DNA of 64,000 bases, taken from UMGS1002 sp964570825. Lineage in GTDB: Bacteria > Bacillota > Clostridia > Oscillospirales > CAG-272. The stretch covers positions 1-64,000 of the forward strand of contig CAZMZJ010000007.1 of the NCBI GenBank assembly GCA_964570825.1. The letters are read 5' to 3'. The position numbers and the translations under genes were made by a program. Each line of letters begins with the position of its first letter. The stretch's first letter is position 1. Shown here in pieces: positions 60,414-64,000 of this stretch. The notes below the pieces were generated by a model. The model was not told the DNA's origin. It worked only from the letters and a program-made list of their open reading frames with translations, and did not search any database.

Positions 60414-61574
60414 TTATTCGGTTCTGACAAGCGATGCAAGTCCTTCGCGCAGCGCGCCGCACAGCGCGTCGGCCTCCGCCTCGGTGTTTGTGTCACAGAA
60501 GCTTATGCGAATCGAGCAGGCAGCTTCCCTTGCGTCAAGGCCGAACCCTATCAGCGACTGTGAAATATGCTCGTTGTGTGACGAGCAGGCCGAGCCGCTG
60601 GAAACCGCGATTCCTTTCGACGAAAGAAAATGCACCATGGTTTCGCTTTTTATGCCGGGTAAGGTAAGATTGATTATATGAGGCGCCCGCTCTCCTTCTG
60701 GTTTGTTTATTCGAAGTTCTTCAATACTTCCTATCAGTTTCTCGGCATAAACCCTGAGCGCCGTTATTTTTGCGGAATTTTCTGCAAGATGCGGATAATA
60801 CTCCGCGGCGGCTCCTGCAAACCCGGCGATTCCTATCATGTTTTCGGTTCCCGAGCGGAAACCCGACTCCTGACCTCCGCCGCGGATTATCGGCACCAGC
60901 TTCTTCGCCTTCATTATTTCGGGCGCCACGCAGAGCGCGCCGATTCCTTTGGGGCCATGGATTTTATGCGCGCTCACGGTGACCATGTCGGCGTTAAGCT
61001 TCTGCGGCGAAAAGGGCAGCTTCATATACCCCTGCGTCGCGTCGCAATGGGTGACTGCATCCGGGCAAAGACGCTTTACAAGCGAAAAAATTCCGGGAAT
61101 ATCATAAACCGCGCCGGTTTCATTGTTTACCATCATCACTGTGACCATGAAGGCGCCTCCGGCCAGAGCTTTTCTCAGCTCCTCCATGTCAATAACCCCG
61201 CGCCGCGTCGCAAGTCTGACAATTTCAAACCCGCTTTTTTCAAGCTGGGCGAGCGGCTCGCCGACCGATGGATGCTCTGAGTTTGTCGTTATTATCCTGT
61301 TTGACAAACGCCGGGCCTTTGCATAAACGCTCCCAAATATAGCCAGATTGTTCGCCTCGGTGCCCGAACCCGTGAAAATAAGTGAATATCCGCTTCCCGC
61401 CCTCAGTCCCAGGGACGCGAGGATATTTTTCCTTGCATCCTCAAGCATCCTTGAGGCATCATACCCCACAGAATGAAGCGACGACGGATTGCCGTAGCAA
61501 TCCATCGCCTCAGTCATTTTTTTTATTGCGCTCCCGCACAGTGCCGTCGTCGCGCTATTGTCAAAATAAATCAT
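60414..61574 (-). CDS. Cysteine desulfurase (NifS/IscS-like)
   Basis: 386 residues. PLP enzyme that takes sulfur from cysteine to form a persulfide. Seen: YFDNSATTALCG, GSGTEANNLAIFG, the PLP-binding Lys in VSAHKIHGPKGIGAL, FRSGTENM, and the active Cys in SSGSACSSHNEH. There is no scaffold (iscU) or thiI gene nearby, so whether it serves Fe-S, tRNA thiolation or other use is open. It overlaps the upstream lipoprotein gene by four bases, suggesting one operon. Confidence 0.93.
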   Translation of the reverse strand: MIYFDNSATTALCGSAIKKMTEAMDCYGNPSSLHSVGYDASRMLEDARKNILASLGLRAGSGYSLIFTGSGTEANNLAIFGSVYAKARRLSNRIITTNSEHPSVGEPLAQLEKSGFEIVRLATRRGVIDMEELRKALAGGAFMVTVMMVNNETGAVYDIPGIFSLVKRLCPDAVTHCDATQGYMKLPFSPQKLNADMVTVSAHKIHGPKGIGALCVAPEIMKAKKLVPIIRGGGQESGFRSGTENMIGIAGFAGAAAEYYPHLAENSAKITALRVYAEKLIGSIEELRINKPEGERAPHIINLTLPGIKSETMVHFLSSKGIAVSSGSACSSHNEHISQSLIGFGLDAREAACSIRISFCDTNTEAEADALCGALREGLASLVRTE

Positions 61575-62098
61575 CTGAATTCAAACACGCCGAGCATTCC
61601 GTTTACTTCGGCGATATGCAAATCAAAATTGCCGGGCTCCGCCGTGTATGTGAACATATAAAAGTAATTCCCGTGCGGAGCGATAACCTGCATGACTTTA
61701 TAAGAAGTTCCGCCTATATTGGCCGTAAATGTGTAGCTCATGGCGTTCACGCCTCCGAGCGTCGTAGCAGCCGATTCGACGAAAGCATATTCGGTATATG
61801 TTGTCTTATAAAGATTTTCAACATAGCTCCAAAACTCGCCGATGCTCGTCTGCCCAGCGTCCGGAGCGTAGAAGGTTACCACAACCAGCGAGCGGTCGCT
61901 TGTTGAATAATACGCGCTGTTCCTGCTTGCGCCGGTATTTTCGCTCCATGATGTCGGCACATAGAAGCGATATGCAACATCGTCTCCCGATATCAGTTTA
62001 TAACCGTCCGGCGCCTCGGCTTCATCAGAGCATGCCGCAAAGCCGAGAGATAATATAATAACAAGCAGTATCGATACTGCGGAAATAATTTTCTTCAT
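61571..62098 (-). CDS. Small lipoprotein, PsbP/DUF1795-like
   Basis: 175 residues. The signal peptide ends in the lipobox FAAC (about residue 23). The mature protein begins PDGYKLISGDDVAYRFYVPTSWSENTG and reads like the PsbP/DUF1795 fold found in many clostridial lipoproteins: alternating strands, and a C-terminal MQVIAPHGNYFYMFTYTAEPGNF. The function is unknown. It is coupled by an ATGA overlap to the cysteine desulfurase, an unusual pairing of a surface lipoprotein and a cytoplasmic sulfur enzyme. Confidence 0.78.
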   Translation of the reverse strand: MKKIISAVSILLVIILSLGFAACSDEAEAPDGYKLISGDDVAYRFYVPTSWSENTGASRNSAYYSTSDRSLVVVTFYAPDAGQTSIGEFWSYVENLYKTTYTEYAFVESAATTLGGVNAMSYTFTANIGGTSYKVMQVIAPHGNYFYMFTYTAEPGNFDLHIAEVNGMLGVFEFR

Positions 62099-62202
62099 TT
62101 ATACAATCTTGTCCTTTCAATGCAATAAATCGGCAAAGGACGGAAAGACTGCCGCCCGCCGGTGAAATTTATTTATCCGTTTATCAGCTGCGCCTTGTGT
62201 CT

Positions 62203-62230
62203 ATTATAGCAGAAAAACAAATCTTGTCAA
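62203..62230 (-). promoter_or_regulatory. Promoter of the lipoprotein-desulfurase operon
   Basis: Minus strand TTGACA (62230-62225), 16-base spacer, TATAAT (62208-62203). Confidence 0.8.
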
Positions 62231-62260
62231 TAACCGGATGGAAATTTCCGCTTTCAAAAT

Positions 62261-63511
62261 TCAGAGGGGACAGTTCTCCACAGCCTCAGCGGCCGATAAA
62301 ATGCCGATCCTGCCGGATTCGTACGTCAGTCCGCCCTGAAAAAACGCGGTGAAAGGCGGGCGGATCGGCCCGTCCGCGCTCAGCTCGATCGACGCTCCCT
62401 GGACGAATGTGCCGGCGGCCATAATCACCTTGTCAGAATATCCCGGCATATCCCACGGCTCAGGTGTCGCGAACGAGTCGACCGGAGAACCCGCCTGAAT
62501 TCCGCGGCAGAAGGCGCAGAGCCTTTTCTCGCTGCCGCATATCACCGTCTGTATTATATCCGAACGGACAGAATCCCAGCCCGGCTCAACCCGGAATCCA
62601 AGTTTTTCAAACACATACGCTGCGAAATGCGCGGTTTTCAGTGCTTCCGCCGTGGTGTGAGGGGCATAAAAAAGCCCTTTGAACATATTTCTTGTCTGCC
62701 CGAGCGAGGCGCCGACCTCGGCGCCCGTCCCGACTGTCGTCAGCCGGTAGGACGCAAGCTCAACCGCCCGCGCCGTACCGGCAAGATACCCTCCGGAATC
62801 CGCCATACCTCCGCCGGGATTTTTTATCAGCGAACCGATGAGAAGGTCCGCATAAGGCTCCCTCTCTTCAGTAAACTCGCCGTAGCAGTTATCGACGACC
62901 ACATAAACGCCGGGATGGTTTTCATGAATGAAGTTGGTTAGCTTTGTTATTTCACCGGCGGTGAGAGTGCGCCGGTTCATATATCCCTTCGAGCGCTGTG
63001 CATACACGACTTTTATACGTTTCCACTGCCCGTCCGGCAGGGCGGCAAGTGAAGCATAGTCGATGCCGCCGTCTTTTACCATGTCAATCTGTCTGTATTC
63101 AACGCCGAAATCGGCGAGAGAGCCGTCCCCCGTATTGCCGCCGATGCCTATTACACGGTCGAGCGTGTCATACGGCTTCCCGGTGACCGAAAGCATTATA
63201 TCGCCCGGACGCAAAAGGCCGAAAAGTCCTATTGTCAGCGCGTGAGTGCCGTTTACAATATTATGGCGCACTATCGCCGCTTCAGCTCCGAAAACATCAG
63301 CCCAGACAGCGTCAAGCGTTTCCCGCCCGCGGTCGCCGTAGCCGTAGCCCGTCGAGGGGGCGAATATGGCGTCGGACACCCTCCGGGAGCGGAAAGCGTC
63401 GAGCACGCGCGCAGTGTTTTTATTTGATATTACGCTTATCCGCGCGAAATTGTTGGCAAGAGCTTTGTCTGCCTCGTCTGCCAGCGCAATCAGCTTTTCC
63501 GAAAATTCCAT
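62261..63511 (-). CDS. ynbB: YnbB-like PLP-dependent lyase (methionine gamma-lyase-like family)
   Basis: 416 residues. The family annotated as aluminium resistance or methionine gamma-lyase-like protein. Seen: STGYGYGDRGRETLDAVWADVFGAEAAIVRHN at the PLP-domain start, VVYAQRSKGYMNRRTLT, VVVDNCYGEF and the PLP Lys in GSLIKNPGGGMADSGGYLAG. Its substrate is not experimentally clear. It is the gene downstream of the M42 peptidase and may share its transcript (30-base gap). Confidence 0.85.
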   Translation of the reverse strand: MEFSEKLIALADEADKALANNFARISVISNKNTARVLDAFRSRRVSDAIFAPSTGYGYGDRGRETLDAVWADVFGAEAAIVRHNIVNGTHALTIGLFGLLRPGDIMLSVTGKPYDTLDRVIGIGGNTGDGSLADFGVEYRQIDMVKDGGIDYASLAALPDGQWKRIKVVYAQRSKGYMNRRTLTAGEITKLTNFIHENHPGVYVVVDNCYGEFTEEREPYADLLIGSLIKNPGGGMADSGGYLAGTARAVELASYRLTTVGTGAEVGASLGQTRNMFKGLFYAPHTTAEALKTAHFAAYVFEKLGFRVEPGWDSVRSDIIQTVICGSEKRLCAFCRGIQAGSPVDSFATPEPWDMPGYSDKVIMAAGTFVQGASIELSADGPIRPPFTAFFQGGLTYESGRIGILSAAEAVENCPL

Positions 63512-63541
63512 CCTGATTCCTGTTTCCTTTCAATCGGAACA

Positions 63542-64000
63542 TTATTCGCATCTGCCGGAACCTGTGTTGTCCAGAATATATGCCGCCGTCAGCTCCACCA
63601 CAGCCTCAAGGTCTCCGAGGTCCGCCATTTCAACGCCCGAATGTATGTATCTTGTCGGCACCGATATTGCCGCGGCGCGGCAGCCTGCGCCGCTCATCTG
63701 TATTGAACTTGTATCAGTTCCGCCGGCGGGCAGGATTTCACACTGATACTTTATTTTCTTCGCTTTGGCAGTCTTTATAAGTTCATCAACTGTGCCGGTG
63801 TGGCAGATTACAGACGAATCTTTGATTTTTATAGCCGCGCCGCCGCCGAGTTTCACCGCCATGGTTTTTGCTCCCGGAGTGTCGCCGGTTGAGGTCACGT
63901 CACACACAAGAGCTATGTCAGGCTGAATTGCGAACGCCGCCGGCTTCGCTCCCCTGCATCCCACCTCTTCCTGTACGGAAAACACGTAATAAATATCGTC
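63542..64000 (-). CDS. M42-family metallo-aminopeptidase, partial (C-terminal part)
   Basis: The frame runs off the right edge, so only about the last 152 residues are present. Seen: SVQEEVGCRGAKPA (catalytic glutamates), VCDVTSTGDTPG (metal Asp), ILPAGGTDTSSIQMSGAG and AAISVPTRYIHSGVEM with the metal-binding His. This is the C-terminal half of an M42 glutamyl aminopeptidase/CelM-type cytosolic peptidase, which forms large dodecamers in studied cases. It lies upstream of ynbB. Confidence 0.9.
   Translation of the reverse strand, partial: DDIYYVFSVQEEVGCRGAKPAAFAIQPDIALVCDVTSTGDTPGAKTMAVKLGGGAAIKIKDSSVICHTGTVDELIKTAKAKKIKYQCEILPAGGTDTSSIQMSGAGCRAAAISVPTRYIHSGVEMADLGDLEAVVELTAAYILDNTGSGRCE

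Noticed and set aside
1..64000. tRNA, rRNA, prophage, insertion sequence or CRISPR array
   Set aside because: I looked for T-loop (GTTCRANNC) clusters, rRNA motifs, transposase or integrase genes and spaced repeats, and saw none I could support.

Overview
The window looks like chromosome of an endospore-forming member of the Clostridia (Bacillota). It carries a GerA/GerC/GerB germinant receptor and the SleC/Csp cortex-lysis proteins. It also has Firmicutes-type TTGACA/TATAAT promoters and strong GGAGG ribosome sites, plus clostridial-style riboswitches (c-di-GMP-I, ZTP and a probable fluoride switch). Coding sequence is fairly GC-rich at third positions, intergenic DNA is AT-rich, and there is no sign of phage, IS element, CRISPR, rRNA or tRNA. 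The exact lineage cannot be fixed from sequence alone; an uncultured anaerobic Clostridia lineage is the best guess.

Layout. 1-3000: a broken gene at the left edge, an iron alcohol dehydrogenase and an orphan GltD-like NADPH-binding domain. 3000-8300: an MFS-type transporter, a diguanylate cyclase, a ferredoxin-ASKHA corrinoid-activator protein (minus strand) and a Fur-family regulator. 8300-12270: a VanR/VanS-like two-component system translationally coupled to a GT2 glycosyltransferase. 12260-13720: a riboswitch-controlled CPA2 Na+/H+ antiporter. 13900-23500: a germination island (gerA, gerC, gerB, an apparently zinc-less pseudo-amidase, sleC, and two Csp-type subtilases). 23700-27700: WecB epimerase and a large metallo-beta-lactamase-fold lipoprotein. 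27800-30300: a c-di-GMP-I riboswitch heading an operon of a small secreted protein, an MNT nucleotidyltransferase, a cupin/HD-GYP phosphodiesterase and a HEPN protein. 30300-34850: lysine 2,3-aminomutase with an ATP-grasp ligase, then DMT and TSUP transporters. 34900-48500: one long minus-strand purine operon behind a ZTP riboswitch (purE-purC-purF-purM-purN-purO-like IMP cyclohydrolase-stand-alone AICAR transformylase-purD-purL-fhs). 48600-64000: Sfp-type PPTase, anion and AEC transporters, RluA, L32/YceD, GH78 rhamnosidase, NAD(P)HX dehydratase, cysteine desulfurase, a YnbB-type PLP enzyme and a partial M42 peptidase.

Three modules stand out. (i) In the germination island a receptor lies beside the protease-SleC cascade. 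Between them is an amidase-fold protein that has lost its zinc ligands and carries a domain like the SleC pro-region. (ii) In the c-di-GMP operon the messenger is sensed by RNA and probably degraded by the HD-GYP product, while MNT and HEPN genes flank that enzyme. (iii) In the purine operon the ZTP switch, a folate-stress sensor, controls both formyl-folate-consuming enzymes and the formyl-folate synthetase Fhs.

All calls come from reading the sequence and motifs; no database search was run.
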